From LMUY01 sp965199105 (GTDB lineage: Bacteria; Pseudomonadota; Alphaproteobacteria; Acetobacterales; Acetobacteraceae), in NCBI GenBank assembly GCA_965199105.1, contig CBDAQO010000002.1, positions 2,108,001-2,172,000 on the forward strand: a stretch of 64,000 bases of DNA. The letters run 5' to 3'. The notes beneath the pieces were generated by a model. It worked only from the letters and a program-made list of their open reading frames with translations, did not search any database and was not told the DNA's origin. This document shows, piece by piece, positions 17,787-26,902 of this stretch. The position numbers were made by a program, and so were the translations under genes. Numbering within the stretch: the first letter of the stretch is position 1; each line of letters opens with the position of its first letter.

Positions 17787-18787
17787 ATGATCCGACCCCA
17801 TGCGCTGCTGCTATGCCTGGCGCTCGCCACGCCGGCTTTCGCCACGGCGGTTTTCGCCCAACCGGCCAAGCTGTCGCAGATCGTGGTGGCCTACCAGCCG
17901 GGTGACGCCAACAGCCAGGGCATCGTCAAGCAGCAGGGCTGGTTCGCGTCGGTGGACGGCACGCCCGTCGTCTACAAGGACTTCAACTCGGGGGCGGACG
18001 TCTACCGCGCGATGGCGTCGGGTGCGGTGGACATGGGCTTGATCGGCAATGCGCCGTTCACCATCGCCGTCACCCAAGGCGCGCCCTATACCGCCGTCTG
18101 GTGGTACGACATCGGCACCACGGCGGAAGGGCTGGTGGTGCGCGCCGACTCCCCGATTAAAGCAGTGGCGGACCTGAAGGGGCATAAGGTCGCCACACCG
18201 TTCGGCTCCACGTCGGACTTCATGCTGCATGGCACGCTGGACGCGGCCGGGCTCAAGCCGCAGGAAGCCCGCCTGATCAACCTTGCCCCGCAGGCGATCC
18301 TGGCGGCTTGGAGCCGCGGCGACATCGATGCGGCTTACATATGGGAGCCGGTGCTGGGTCAATTGTCGCAGCAGGGCGGCAAGGTGATCGCCGTCGACAA
18401 GGATCTGCTGGCGCGCGGCTACTTGGCGGGCGATGTCGGCTTCGTCAAAACCAGCTTGCTGACCGAGCACCCCGACGTGGTGCGGGCCTGGATGAAGGCC
18501 AACATCCGCGCCATCGACCTGATCCATGCCGACCCGGCGCAAGCCGAAGCGATTGCGGCCCAGGCTTACAGCGTGTCCCCCGCCGACATTAAACGGCATT
18601 TGACGGCGATCTCTTCCCGACCGCGCAGGACCAGTTGGGCCCTGAGTATCTCGGCGGCTTGGGTGACCAGCTCGATAACGTCGCCAAGCTGCTGGCCGCG
18701 GAGAATTTGGTTCCTGCAGCGGCAGCCCCCGCCGTCTACAAGGCCGCCGTCTCCGTGGCACCGTTGCAGGACGCGATGGCGCACTGA
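17787..18787 (+). pseudogene. Taurine/sulfonate/nitrate-type binding protein (TauA-like), frameshifted near the C-terminus
   Basis: A signal peptide (LLLCLALATPAFATAVFA) precedes a NMT1/TauA-like fold: YQPGDANSQGIVKQQGWF, GAVDMGLIGNAPFTIAV, GHKVATPFGSTSDFMLHGTL and DIDAAYIWEPVLGQL. After DIKRHLT the frame is lost near 18604. In the next frame the expected end follows: GDLFPTAQDQLGPEYLGGL and on to DAMAH with TGA at 18787. A single missing G in ACGG(G)CGAT restores it. Unrepaired, the protein would carry about 90 unrelated residues and run into the permease gene. The rest of the operon is intact, so either a recent mutation or a sequencing error. Confidence 0.8.
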
Positions 18788-18804
18788 ACGAGCGCTCACA
18801 CCCG

Positions 18805-19662
18805 ATGTTCGCGACCGATGCGCAGCGCCGAACCGTGGTAATGCCGGTGGGCGACGCCGAGCCCGGCACTGAAGCGCGAATGCTGCAACACTATGGCGGG
18901 CGCCGCAGTTGGCTGCTCGGCGTCGTGGCGGTCGCGGCGGGTTTGGCGCTGTGGCAGGCGCTGGCCGCGTTCCACGTGTTGAGCCCAGCCCTGTTGCCTT
19001 CCATCTCCAGCGTTGTACGTGCGGCGGCAGAGGTTGCCACCACCGGCTACCAGGGCGTGACGCTGCTCGAGGACATCGAGGTCAGCCTCATGCGCGTCGG
19101 CTTAGGCTTCGCCGCGGCCGTTTGCGTCGGCGTGCCGCTCGGGCTCTGGATTGGCATGAGCCGGTTTGTCGCAAGCACGGTCGACCCCTACCTGCAGTTC
19201 CTACGGCCATTGCCGCCGCTGGGCTATTACACTCTGCTCATCGTGTGGTTCGGCATCGGAGACGCGTCCAAGATCATCTTGCTCTTCCTCACCGCCCTGC
19301 CGATCATCGCCGTCAGCAGCGCGGCTGGGGTGCGCGGCGTGGATCGCGGCATGCTGCTGGCCATGTCCTCGCTCGGCCTCAAGGGATGGGGCCTGTTCCG
19401 CTTCGTTGTGTTCCCGGCCTGCCTGCCGGCAATCTTCACCGGTATGCGGCTGGCGTTAGGCGCCACCTTCGGCTCGCTCGTGGCCGCTGAACTGATCGCG
19501 GCGGAGTCCGGGCTCGGCTGGTTGATCCTCACCGCGAGCAACTACGTGCGCACCGCCATCGTATTCGCCGGCATTATCGTCATTGGCCTCATCGCGCTGG
19601 TGCTGGACCAAGTGGTGGTGCAGATCGAACGCCGGCTGGTGCCTTGGGCCGGCAGGGCGTGA
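18805..19662 (+). CDS. ABC transporter permease, TauC/SsuC type
   Basis: 285 residues with about six membrane segments. The cytoplasmic EAA-like loop is AVSSAAGVRGVDRGMLLAMSSLGLKGW, and the segment PYLQFLRPLPPLGYYTLLIVWFGIG is characteristic of BPD_transp_1 permeases for taurine, sulfonates and nitrate. The first 30 residues are poorly conserved and the true start may be internal (Met26, ATG 18880). It overlaps nothing but lies 17 bp after the corrected stop of the binding protein. Confidence 0.87.
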   Translation: MFATDAQRRTVVMPVGDAEPGTEARMLQHYGGRRSWLLGVVAVAAGLALWQALAAFHVLSPALLPSISSVVRAAAEVATTGYQGVTLLEDIEVSLMRVGLGFAAAVCVGVPLGLWIGMSRFVASTVDPYLQFLRPLPPLGYYTLLIVWFGIGDASKIILLFLTALPIIAVSSAAGVRGVDRGMLLAMSSLGLKGWGLFRFVVFPACLPAIFTGMRLALGATFGSLVAAELIAAESGLGWLILTASNYVRTAIVFAGIIVIGLIALVLDQVVVQIERRLVPWAGRA

Positions 19663-19679
19663 GCGCGCGGGAGCGCCCA

Positions 19680-20492
19680 ATGCTCGAAGTGCAGCAGGTG
19701 AGCGTCTGGTTTCGGTCCGGCAGCCAAGTGGTGAACGCGCTGAAGGCGGTGGACCTTCGTATCGGCGAGGGTGAGTTCGTCTGCCTGGTCGGGCCGTCCG
19801 GATGTGGCAAGACCACTCTGTTGCAGCTCGTCGCGGGCTTCCTGCGGCCAAGCCGGGGTGGCGTCGTGCTGGACGGCCGCCGGCTGGACGGCCCCGGCGC
19901 CGACCGGGCCGTCGTGATGCAGCACCCGACCCTGCTGCCCTGGTTGACGGTTTATGGCAACGTCGAGATCGGGCCTCGCACCCGCGGTGTGCCGCAGGCC
20001 GAGCGACGCGCAGCGGTGGAGCATTATCTAGGCCTGGTTGGACTGCGCGAGTTCGCCGGCCGCCACCCGTACGAGCTGTCGGGCGGCATGCAGCAACGCG
20101 TGGCAGTGGCGCGCGCCCTTGCCAACGACTCCCGCATCCTGCTGATGGACGAGCCGTTCGGCGCGCTGGACGCGCTGACCCGCGAGACGATGCAGGTCGA
20201 GTTGCTGCGTATTTGGTCCCTCACCGGCAAGACGATCGTCTTTGTCACCCATGACGTGGAAGAGGCCGTCGCGTGCGCCACCCGCGTCATCGTGCTGACG
20301 CCACGGCCAGGCCGGATTGTGATGGACCGGCCGGTGGAGTTCTCCCGCGCCGTGCTGGGCCAAGCGGGCAGCGATGGAGCCGACATGCAAGCGTTGCGGG
20401 CGGCGAAATCGAGCAGCGCGTTCATCGCGGTGCGGGAGGAAGTGATGCGTGTCATCCTCGGCCTTGCCACACCTCCGTTGCCGGCTGGATGA
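19680..20492 (+). CDS. ABC transporter ATP-binding protein, TauB/SsuB type
   Basis: 270 residues, single ATPase domain: Walker A GPSGCGKTT (about residues 38-46), Q-loop VVMQHPTLLPW, signature LSGGMQQRVAVARAL, Walker B LLMDEPFGALD and H-loop VFVTHDVEEAV. This is the arrangement of TauB/SsuB/NrtD proteins. ATG at 19680 is chosen because GGGAG lies six bases upstream; it starts 17 bp after the permease stop. It energises the transporter with the TauA/TauC-like partners. Confidence 0.9.
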   Translation: MLEVQQVSVWFRSGSQVVNALKAVDLRIGEGEFVCLVGPSGCGKTTLLQLVAGFLRPSRGGVVLDGRRLDGPGADRAVVMQHPTLLPWLTVYGNVEIGPRTRGVPQAERRAAVEHYLGLVGLREFAGRHPYELSGGMQQRVAVARALANDSRILLMDEPFGALDALTRETMQVELLRIWSLTGKTIVFVTHDVEEAVACATRVIVLTPRPGRIVMDRPVEFSRAVLGQAGSDGADMQALRAAKSSSAFIAVREEVMRVILGLATPPLPAG

Positions 20493-20518
20493 TGCTCGAT
20501 CGACGCAAGGATACTCCT

Positions 20519-21250
20519 ATGACAGACCCGGCTTTCCTCCAGCTTGACCCCTTCGGCCCGGCAGACATGGGCTTGACGCGGCGGCCACCCTATCCGCGCG
20601 AAGGTCTTGAGACCGAACCGCCGGTCCACAGCAGCCATTTGTACATCGATGACGCCGCGGCCGCGATCAAGATTGGCGTTTGGGAATGCACACCGCAGCG
20701 CAGCAAGATGCAGCCTTTCGGCGTCACCGAGTTCATGGTGCTGCTCGAGGGCAGCGTGACCCTAGCCGAGCCGGATGACGTGACAACCACGCTGCGCGCG
20801 GGCGAGGCCTTCCTGATCCCGCAAGGCGTGCTCTGCCAATGGCGACAGGCTGAGCCGGTGCGCAAGTTTTTCGCCATCCGCAGCCGACCCGCCGGACACG
20901 AACCCCCTGCCGGCGCGCACGTGCTGAATGCCCAACCCGGCGCCGCTGCCGCCGCCCGCTCGGATGCCACAACCGAGCTCCCGTTCAGTGCTGCCCGAAT
21001 GCTTTACGCCGATCCAGCAAGCGGCATGAGCCTCGCTCGCTTGAACGGGGTGCACCCGGTGCAGCAGACCCTTACGCCGCGCGCCTATCACTTGCTCCGC
21101 GTGGAAGCGGGCGAGTTAGGGTTGTCCGAGGAAGGCGGCGGCCACATCATGGCGGGTCCAGGAGCCGTGCTGCTTATCAAGCCGGGCACGCCAATCCTAT
21201 GGGAGGGCTCAGCCAACCTTTGCCTGCTGGCCTGCCGCATAGAGCCCTGA
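20519..21250 (+). CDS. Double-cupin protein (DUF861/ureidoglycine-aminohydrolase-like)
   Basis: 243 residues with a clear N-terminal Cupin_3 unit: IKIGVWECTPQRSKMQPFGVTEFMVLLEGSVTLAEPDD followed by GEAFLIPQGVLCQW (given here in parts of the pattern, residues about 45-115), and a second, weaker cupin at about 165-240 (HIMAGPGAVLLIKPGTPILW). The WEC(T/S) and E(F/Y)...LEG features are those of the DUF861 group. An alternative ATG at 20489 overlaps the ATPase stop (ATGA); ATG 20519 has AAGGA seven bases upstream. Its place at the end of the ABC/FAD operon suggests it processes the imported compound. Confidence 0.72.
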   Translation: MTDPAFLQLDPFGPADMGLTRRPPYPREGLETEPPVHSSHLYIDDAAAAIKIGVWECTPQRSKMQPFGVTEFMVLLEGSVTLAEPDDVTTTLRAGEAFLIPQGVLCQWRQAEPVRKFFAIRSRPAGHEPPAGAHVLNAQPGAAAAARSDATTELPFSAARMLYADPASGMSLARLNGVHPVQQTLTPRAYHLLRVEAGELGLSEEGGGHIMAGPGAVLLIKPGTPILWEGSANLCLLACRIEP

Positions 21251-21498
21251 GGGACAGGAATGAGCGGGCCTTCGCGCTTGATCCGCAACCCGGCGCGGTG
21301 ACTTTGTTCAACGGGAGCTGTGTTGGCAGCGGTGAGGTCGTAGCCGCACTCGCCTAGCCTGTCGGGCAGGGCTGCGTGACGGCGCGCCCCACCTCGACAG
21401 TTGCTGCTTGACCGCGACGGTCGGCGATGTAAGTTTGGCTGTAAGCGAAATAAGCGGCGATCCGGCTGTCGGCTGGGTCAGCGGTTGTGGGGGCGTCC

Positions 21499-22194
21499 GT
21501 GGACAGCGTCACAGCTCAGCACATCGAGCGATCAGCGCTCGCTGCGATGATCGACCACACTATACTCAAGCCCGAGGCGGGTGCCGACCAGGTGCTGGCG
21601 TTTTGCCGCGAGGCGGTGGTGCATCGCTTTGCCGCAGTGTGCGTGAACCCGGTGCATGTGCGGCGTGTGGCGAAGGCGTTGCGCGACAGCGGCGTGCGGA
21701 CCTGCTCGGTGGTGGGCTTCCCACTCGGCGCGGTGATGGCGGCAGCCAAGGCGTCCGAAGCGGCGCAAGCCCGGGCGGATGGGGCGGACGAAATCGACAT
21801 GGTGATCGACATCGGCGCGTTGAAGGATGGCCGCACGGCGGATGTGCAAGCGGACATTGCGCAGGTTCGTGCGGCGTGCCCGGGCGCGGTGCTGAAGGTG
21901 ATCATCGAGACCTGCCTGCTGACGGACGCCGAAAAGCGCCTTGCCTGCCAGTTGGCCGCAGCCGCCGGGGCGGATTTCGTCAAGACCTCCACCGGCTTCT
22001 CGACCGCGGGCGCCACGGTGGAGGACGTCGCATTGATGCGGGCCGAAGTCGGGCCTCATCTCGGCGTCAAGGCGTCAGGCGGGGTTCGCAGCGTGGCGGC
22101 GGCGGAAGCGATGATCGCAGCTGGCGCCACCCGCATCGGCACCTCGTCCGGCGTGGCGCTGGTGGCGGGTGGCAGTGCAACGTCCGCGTATTGA
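21499..22194 (+). CDS. deoC: Deoxyribose-phosphate aldolase
   Basis: 231 residues with class I aldolase TIM-barrel motifs: IDHTILKPEA, VCVNPVHV, VVGFPLGA, EIDMVIDIGALKDG, the Schiff-base lysine in FVKTSTGFS (Lys162) and the second active-site lysine in GVKASGGVR (Lys191). DeoC splits 2-deoxyribose 5-phosphate into acetaldehyde and glyceraldehyde 3-phosphate. GTG at 21499 is preferred for the GGGGG upstream; an in-frame GTG at 21487 is also possible. It heads an operon with a sugar ABC transporter, an epimerase-like gene and a sugar kinase, pointing to deoxyribose use rather than nucleoside salvage. Confidence 0.92.
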   Translation: MDSVTAQHIERSALAAMIDHTILKPEAGADQVLAFCREAVVHRFAAVCVNPVHVRRVAKALRDSGVRTCSVVGFPLGAVMAAAKASEAAQARADGADEIDMVIDIGALKDGRTADVQADIAQVRAACPGAVLKVIIETCLLTDAEKRLACQLAAAAGADFVKTSTGFSTAGATVEDVALMRAEVGPHLGVKASGGVRSVAAAEAMIAAGATRIGTSSGVALVAGGSATSAY

Positions 22195-22200
22195 TAGGCT

Positions 22201-22218
22201 CCCGCGCATCGATGCGGG
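22201..22218 (+). other. Short stem in the deoC/binding-protein gap
   Basis: CCCGCGCATCGATGCGGG can fold with one bulged G. It lies in the 72-bp gap before the binding-protein gene. Stems between operon genes can set different mRNA levels for the binding protein, but with no T-run it is not a clear terminator. Confidence 0.3.
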
Positions 22219-22266
22219 TTCGACAAAACAGGTCGGCCCAAGCCGGCTGCAAGGAAGGAATTCATC

Positions 22267-23334
22267 ATGAACCAAATTACACGGCGTGGCTTCAACCGAG
22301 TGGCGGTGCTCGGGGCTGCAGCGGCTGGAATGCTGGGCAGCCGCCCGGCCTTCGCGCAGACCGGCGCGGTCGATGCGGGCAAGGTCAGCCACGACATTTC
22401 CGCCGCGGCCACTAAGAAATACTCCATCGCCACCGTCGTGAAGGTGGACGGCATCGCCTGGTTCGACCGCATGCGGGTGGGTGTGGCGCAGTTCGGCACC
22501 GACCAGGGGCATGACGTTTGGATGGTCGGACCGAGCCAGGCCGACGCCGCGGCGCAGGTGGAATTGGTCGAGAACCTCATTGCGCAGGGCGTGGACGCGA
22601 TCTGCATCGTGCCGTTCTCGGTCGAGGCGGTGGAGCCCGTGCTGCAAAAGGCCCGCGCCCGCGGCATCGTGGTGATTTCGCACGAGGCGGCTAACCTGCA
22701 GAACACCGATTACGACATCGAGGCGTTCGACAACCGCGCCTACGGTGCCAAGCTGATGGACAACCTCGGCACGCAGATGGGGGGCAGCGGTGGTTACGTC
22801 GCGACGGTCGGCAGCCTGACCTCCACGTCGCAGAACGAGTGGATCGACGGGGCCGTTGCCTACCAGCAGAAGACGTTCCCCAACATGCACCAGGTGACGC
22901 AGCGCATCGAAACCTACGATGATGCGACGACCGACTACAACAAGCTGAAGGAAGTGCTGACCACCTATCCAGACCTGCGCGGTATCCTGGGGGCGCCAAT
23001 GCCGACCTCCGCAGGGGCGGGACGGCTGATCGAGGAGCGCGGGCTGAAGGGCAAGCTGTTCTTCTCCGGCACCGGGCTGGTGTCGGTCGCCGGGCATTAC
23101 CTGCAGGATGGCGATATCGACTACATCCAGTTCTGGGATCCGGCGACCGCGGGCTATGCGATGAACATCCTCGCAGTGCGGGCGCTGGCGAAGCTGCCGA
23201 TCAAGCCGGGCCTCGATCTCGGGCTGCCGGGCTATGCCGGATTGGCCGCAAACGACCCGGCGCGTAGCAACGTGCTCTACGGCCAGGGCTGGGTTGGCGT
23301 GACCAAGGCCAACATGAGCGAGTATAATTTCTAA
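22267..23334 (+). CDS. Periplasmic sugar-binding protein (RhaS/LsrB-like)
   Basis: 355 residues. The N-terminus (ITRRGFNRVAVLGAAAAGML) is Tat-like with twin Arg, followed by a Peripla_BP_4 fold: ATVVKVDGIAWFDRMRVGV, GVDAICIVPFSVEAVEPVLQ, RGIVVISHEA and a C-terminal lobe with YIQFWDPATAGYAMNI. The WDP and TKVDG..WF features recall the autoinducer-2/rhamnose binding group. AAGGAAGGAA precedes the ATG. It should bind the pentose or deoxy-sugar delivered to the following transporter. Confidence 0.88.
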   Translation: MNQITRRGFNRVAVLGAAAAGMLGSRPAFAQTGAVDAGKVSHDISAAATKKYSIATVVKVDGIAWFDRMRVGVAQFGTDQGHDVWMVGPSQADAAAQVELVENLIAQGVDAICIVPFSVEAVEPVLQKARARGIVVISHEAANLQNTDYDIEAFDNRAYGAKLMDNLGTQMGGSGGYVATVGSLTSTSQNEWIDGAVAYQQKTFPNMHQVTQRIETYDDATTDYNKLKEVLTTYPDLRGILGAPMPTSAGAGRLIEERGLKGKLFFSGTGLVSVAGHYLQDGDIDYIQFWDPATAGYAMNILAVRALAKLPIKPGLDLGLPGYAGLAANDPARSNVLYGQGWVGVTKANMSEYNF

Positions 23335-23355
23335 GCGGGCGCAGCGCGGGGGCAA

Positions 23356-24870
23356 TTGCCGGTGGTGACTGCCCCCTTACTCGAGCTACGCGACGTCCAT
23401 AAGCGGTTTGCCGGAGCGCCGGCGCTTGCTGGCGTCTCGCTTGCCATCGCACCGGGCGAAATCCACTGCCTGGCGGGCGAGAATGGCTCGGGCAAGTCGA
23501 CGCTGATCAAGATCATCTCCGGAATCATCCAGCCGGATAGCGGCGAGATTTGGCTGGGCGGTAAGCCGCAGCCGCAGCTTGCACCACGCGACGCCATCGC
23601 GCATGGCGTGCAGGTGATCTACCAGGACTTCTCGCTGTTCCCGAACCTCACCGTGGCGGAGAATCTCGGGCTTGGCGCCGAGTTGCAGGGTCGCCGCCGG
23701 GTCGTGAGCCACGGGCGCATGCGGCAGCGTGCACAGGCCGCGATTGATCAGCTTGGCGTCCATTTGCCACTGGACAGCTTGGTGGAGCGCCTGCCGACGG
23801 CTGGGCGGCAATTGGTGGCCATCGCGCGGGCCTTGGCGGCGTCCCCACGGTTGCTGATCATGGACGAGCCGACGACGGCCCTGACCGGGCGGGAGATCGC
23901 CACGTTGTTTGCCGTGGTCCGCGACATCCAGGCGCGCGGGATCGCGGTGCTGTTCGTCAGCCACAAGATGCGCGAGATGTTGGACATCGCCGAGCGCATC
24001 ACCATCCTGCGCAACGGCAGCGTGGTGGGCGGCGGACCGATCGCGGAGTTCGACGAGGTAACCATCACGCGCGCGATGACGGGGCAGGATATCGCGGCCG
24101 AACCCTATCGCTGGCATGCGCAGCCCGGCGCCGCGCCGGCCTTGTCGGTGGCTGGGTTGAGTGTTCCCGGTGAACTCGAGGATGTGAGTTTCAGTATTGA
24201 TCCGGGTGAGATCGTCGGCGTCTCGGGCCTGCTCGGGGCGGGCCGAACCGAGCTTGCCTTGGCGCTGTTCGGCATGCGGCCCGGCTATCACGGCACGATC
24301 GCGGTGGCGGGGCGCGCGGTGCGGCTGCGCAGCGTGCAGGACGCGATGCGCTTAGGCATCGCCTACGTGCCGGAGGACCGCCTCACCGAGGGGCTGTTCA
24401 TGCCGCAAACCATCGACCGCAACATTTTCGCCAGCTCACTTCCGCGGCTGAGCCATGGCGGAGTGCTGCGGCTGCGCCAGGCGGCGCGGGAGGCGGCGGA
24501 GGCGATCCGTTCACTGGCGATCGCCACGCCCGATGGGCAGCGCCCGGTCAGGCAGCTTTCCGGCGGCAACCAGCAGCGGGTGGTGCTCGCGCGTTGGCTG
24601 GTGCGCGCGCCACGATTGCTCATCTTGAACGGGCCGACCGTCGGCGTGGATGTCGGGTCGAAAGCCAGCATCCACCGCACCATCCGCGAACTGGCGCGGG
24701 AGCGCGGCATCGCGGTGCTGATGATCTCGGACGACCTCCCCGAGCTGGTCGGCAATTGCAACCGGCTGCTGCTGATGCATCGCGGGCGATTGCAGCCGTT
24801 CGATGGCGCGGCTGCAGGCGTGGGCGGGATGGAGACCGCGCTCGGCGAGCGCTTGAAGGAGCTGGCATGA
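23356..24870 (+). CDS. Sugar ABC transporter ATP-binding protein, RbsA type
   Basis: 504 residues with two ATPase domains: Walker A GENGSGKST, signature LPTAGRQLVAIARAL, Walker B LLIMDEPTTALTG in the first; LLGAGRTELALALFG, LSGGNQQRVVLARWL and LLILNGPTVGVDVG in the second. Typical of two-permease sugar importers. The start is uncertain: TTG 23356, GTG 23362 or GTG 23365 all follow a G-rich run. The stop overlaps the first permease start (ATGA). Confidence 0.9.
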   Translation: MPVVTAPLLELRDVHKRFAGAPALAGVSLAIAPGEIHCLAGENGSGKSTLIKIISGIIQPDSGEIWLGGKPQPQLAPRDAIAHGVQVIYQDFSLFPNLTVAENLGLGAELQGRRRVVSHGRMRQRAQAAIDQLGVHLPLDSLVERLPTAGRQLVAIARALAASPRLLIMDEPTTALTGREIATLFAVVRDIQARGIAVLFVSHKMREMLDIAERITILRNGSVVGGGPIAEFDEVTITRAMTGQDIAAEPYRWHAQPGAAPALSVAGLSVPGELEDVSFSIDPGEIVGVSGLLGAGRTELALALFGMRPGYHGTIAVAGRAVRLRSVQDAMRLGIAYVPEDRLTEGLFMPQTIDRNIFASSLPRLSHGGVLRLRQAAREAAEAIRSLAIATPDGQRPVRQLSGGNQQRVVLARWLVRAPRLLILNGPTVGVDVGSKASIHRTIRELARERGIAVLMISDDLPELVGNCNRLLLMHRGRLQPFDGAAAGVGGMETALGERLKELA

Positions 24871-25913
24871 CCAACAGCCTGGCCGCTGCAGCAGGGCAGG
24901 GGAGCGGGCGCTCGCAACCGTTGCGTTGGTTGGCAGCGCGGCCGGAGGTTGCCGTGGCAGGCGTAGCGCTGGCCGTGATGCTGGGTGTGGGCGCCATCAA
25001 TCCGGTGTTCTGGGATTGGGCCAACCTGTTCAGCCTGTTGCGCGCCAACGTCGAAACCGGGATCGTGGCCCTTGGCGTGCTGGTCGTGCTGATATCGGGC
25101 GGTATCGACGTGTCATTTCCGGCGTTCGCGATCGCCGCCATGTATCTCACGGTCAAGGCAATGATCGCGCTGTCCTACGATGGCGTCGTGCTGCCGCTGC
25201 TGGCCGCCACGCTGATCGGGCTGGGGCTCGGGCTGGTGAACGCCGGGTTCGTGCGCGGCTTCCGGATGATTCCGTTGATTGTGACGCTCGGCACGGGCAC
25301 GGCGGTGCGCGGGTTCATCCTGGGCGAGGTGGGGGCGAGTCAAATCAACATCGATAAAATGCCACCGGCACTGATCGCGTTTGGCCGCAGCGAGTTGTTC
25401 AGCTTCACGCAAACCAACGGCCAGCCGGTCGGTCTGTCGGCGATGGTGCTGGTCTATGGGGCGTTGGCGCTGATGGTCCACCTCGTGCTCCGCTACACGC
25501 TCATCGGCCGCAGCATCTATGCGTTGGGAGGCGACGAGGAGGCGGCGCGGCGGGCAGGATTCAACGTAACCCGCACTACGCTGTTCGTATATGGGCTGGC
25601 GGGCGCGCTCGCGGGCTTCACCGGGCTGCTGCATGGCTCGATGATTTGGGTGGCGAACCCGCGCGACTTGGTGGGTTTCGAGCTTGACGTGATTGCCGCC
25701 GTGGTACTAGGCGGCGCGAGCATCTTTGGCGGCCGTGGCACGGTGGCCGGCACCATGCTGGGCGTGTTCACCCTCGTCCTGCTCAGCAACAGCCTCATCA
25801 TCATGCATATCAACACCACGTGGCAGCGTGTGGTGGTGGGCAGCGTGGTGATCGCAGCAACCGCGGCTACCGCCTGGCGAGATCGCGCGGCGCGGCGCGG
25901 CGCGTTCGCATGA
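24867..25913 (+). CDS. Sugar ABC transporter permease 1
   Basis: 348 residues, hydrophobic from about residue 27. The conserved BPD_transp_2 loop is VVLISGGIDVSFPAFAIAAMY, followed by VNAGFVRGFRMIPLIVTLG and VVLGGASIFGGRGTVAGT. It pairs with the second permease, overlapping it by 4 bases (ATGA) at each end of the gene, so ATPase-permease-permease form one tightly coupled unit. Confidence 0.9.
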   Translation: MTNSLAAAAGQGSGRSQPLRWLAARPEVAVAGVALAVMLGVGAINPVFWDWANLFSLLRANVETGIVALGVLVVLISGGIDVSFPAFAIAAMYLTVKAMIALSYDGVVLPLLAATLIGLGLGLVNAGFVRGFRMIPLIVTLGTGTAVRGFILGEVGASQINIDKMPPALIAFGRSELFSFTQTNGQPVGLSAMVLVYGALALMVHLVLRYTLIGRSIYALGGDEEAARRAGFNVTRTTLFVYGLAGALAGFTGLLHGSMIWVANPRDLVGFELDVIAAVVLGGASIFGGRGTVAGTMLGVFTLVLLSNSLIIMHINTTWQRVVVGSVVIAATAATAWRDRAARRGAFA

Positions 25914-26899
25914 CGCCGCTAACCTCCACTGCAAGGCGGCCCGGTTGGCTTCGCGGCGACACGTCCCTGTTGCAATTGGCTGGCCTCACGCTATTGATTT
26001 TCCTGGTGATGGCGGCCATCGACCCGGCAAAGTTCCTGCGACCGTACGTGTTCGAGTCGATCACCTTTCTCGCCCCCGAGCTCGGCCTGCTCTCCATCGC
26101 GATGATGCTGGCAATGCTGACCGGCGGGATCGATCTTTCCGTGATCGGCCTGGCGAACCTGGCCGGGATCATCGCGGGGCTTTACTTCCACGCCCTCGGC
26201 GGGCCGCATCCGGTCCTAGGCGTGGTGCCCATGTTGGGCGGAGTCGCAATCGCGCTCGCCATCGGAGTGGCCGGGGGCGCGGTCAACGGGCTGCTGATCG
26301 CACGGCTCGGCGTCACGCCGATCCTGGCCACGATCGGCTCCGGCCAGGTGTTCACCGGGTTGGCGCTGGTGCTGACGGGCGGCCCCGCCATCGTGGGCTT
26401 TCCCGCAAGTTGGGGCGCGCTCGGCAACAGCGCGGTAGCCGGGGTGGCGATGCCACTGATCATCTACCTGGTGGCAGCCACCACCGTGGGCGTCGTGCTC
26501 GAGCGGACAGCATTCGGCGTGAGCCTGCAACTGATCGGGACCAATCCGCTGGCGGCGCGGTTCGCAGGTTTGCGGACGACGCGGGCGCTGCTGCTGTCCT
26601 ACATGGCGACCGGCGGGCTGGCAGCACTGGCCGGCATCCTGCTGTCGGCACGAACCAACGCGGCCAAGAGCGACTATGGCGTATCCTATTTGTTGGAGGC
26701 GGTGCTGATCGCCGTGCTAGGCGGCACCAACCCAGCGGGCGGCCGCGGCTCGGTAATCGGCGTGTCGCTCGCCCTGGTGGCGCTGATGCTGCTGTCATCC
26801 GGACTGCAGTTGCTGCGGTTCAGCAACTTCCTGGTGGACTTCGTATGGGGCGTTTTCTTGCTGCTCTCCATCGCGCTGAACGCACGGCGAGCGCGCTGA
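25910..26899 (+). CDS. Sugar ABC transporter permease 2
   Basis: 329 residues with the same family features: MLAMLTGGIDLSVIGLANLAG, NGLLIARLGVTPILATIGSG and AVLGGTNPAGGRGSVIGV. Separate non-identical permeases are typical of the rhamnose/AI-2 type importers, agreeing with the binding protein class. ATG overlaps the permease 1 stop. Confidence 0.9.
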   Translation: MTPLTSTARRPGWLRGDTSLLQLAGLTLLIFLVMAAIDPAKFLRPYVFESITFLAPELGLLSIAMMLAMLTGGIDLSVIGLANLAGIIAGLYFHALGGPHPVLGVVPMLGGVAIALAIGVAGGAVNGLLIARLGVTPILATIGSGQVFTGLALVLTGGPAIVGFPASWGALGNSAVAGVAMPLIIYLVAATTVGVVLERTAFGVSLQLIGTNPLAARFAGLRTTRALLLSYMATGGLAALAGILLSARTNAAKSDYGVSYLLEAVLIAVLGGTNPAGGRGSVIGVSLALVALMLLSSGLQLLRFSNFLVDFVWGVFLLLSIALNARRAR

Positions 26900-26902
26900 C
26901 GC

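Noticed and set aside
22201..22218. Intrinsic terminator after deoC
   Set aside because: The stem is bulged, lacks a T-run, and the following genes belong to the same pathway, so it is listed only as a stem.
22075..23355. 426-codon open frame antisense to deoC and the binding protein
   Set aside because: Antisense shadow of well-supported genes; no family resemblance.
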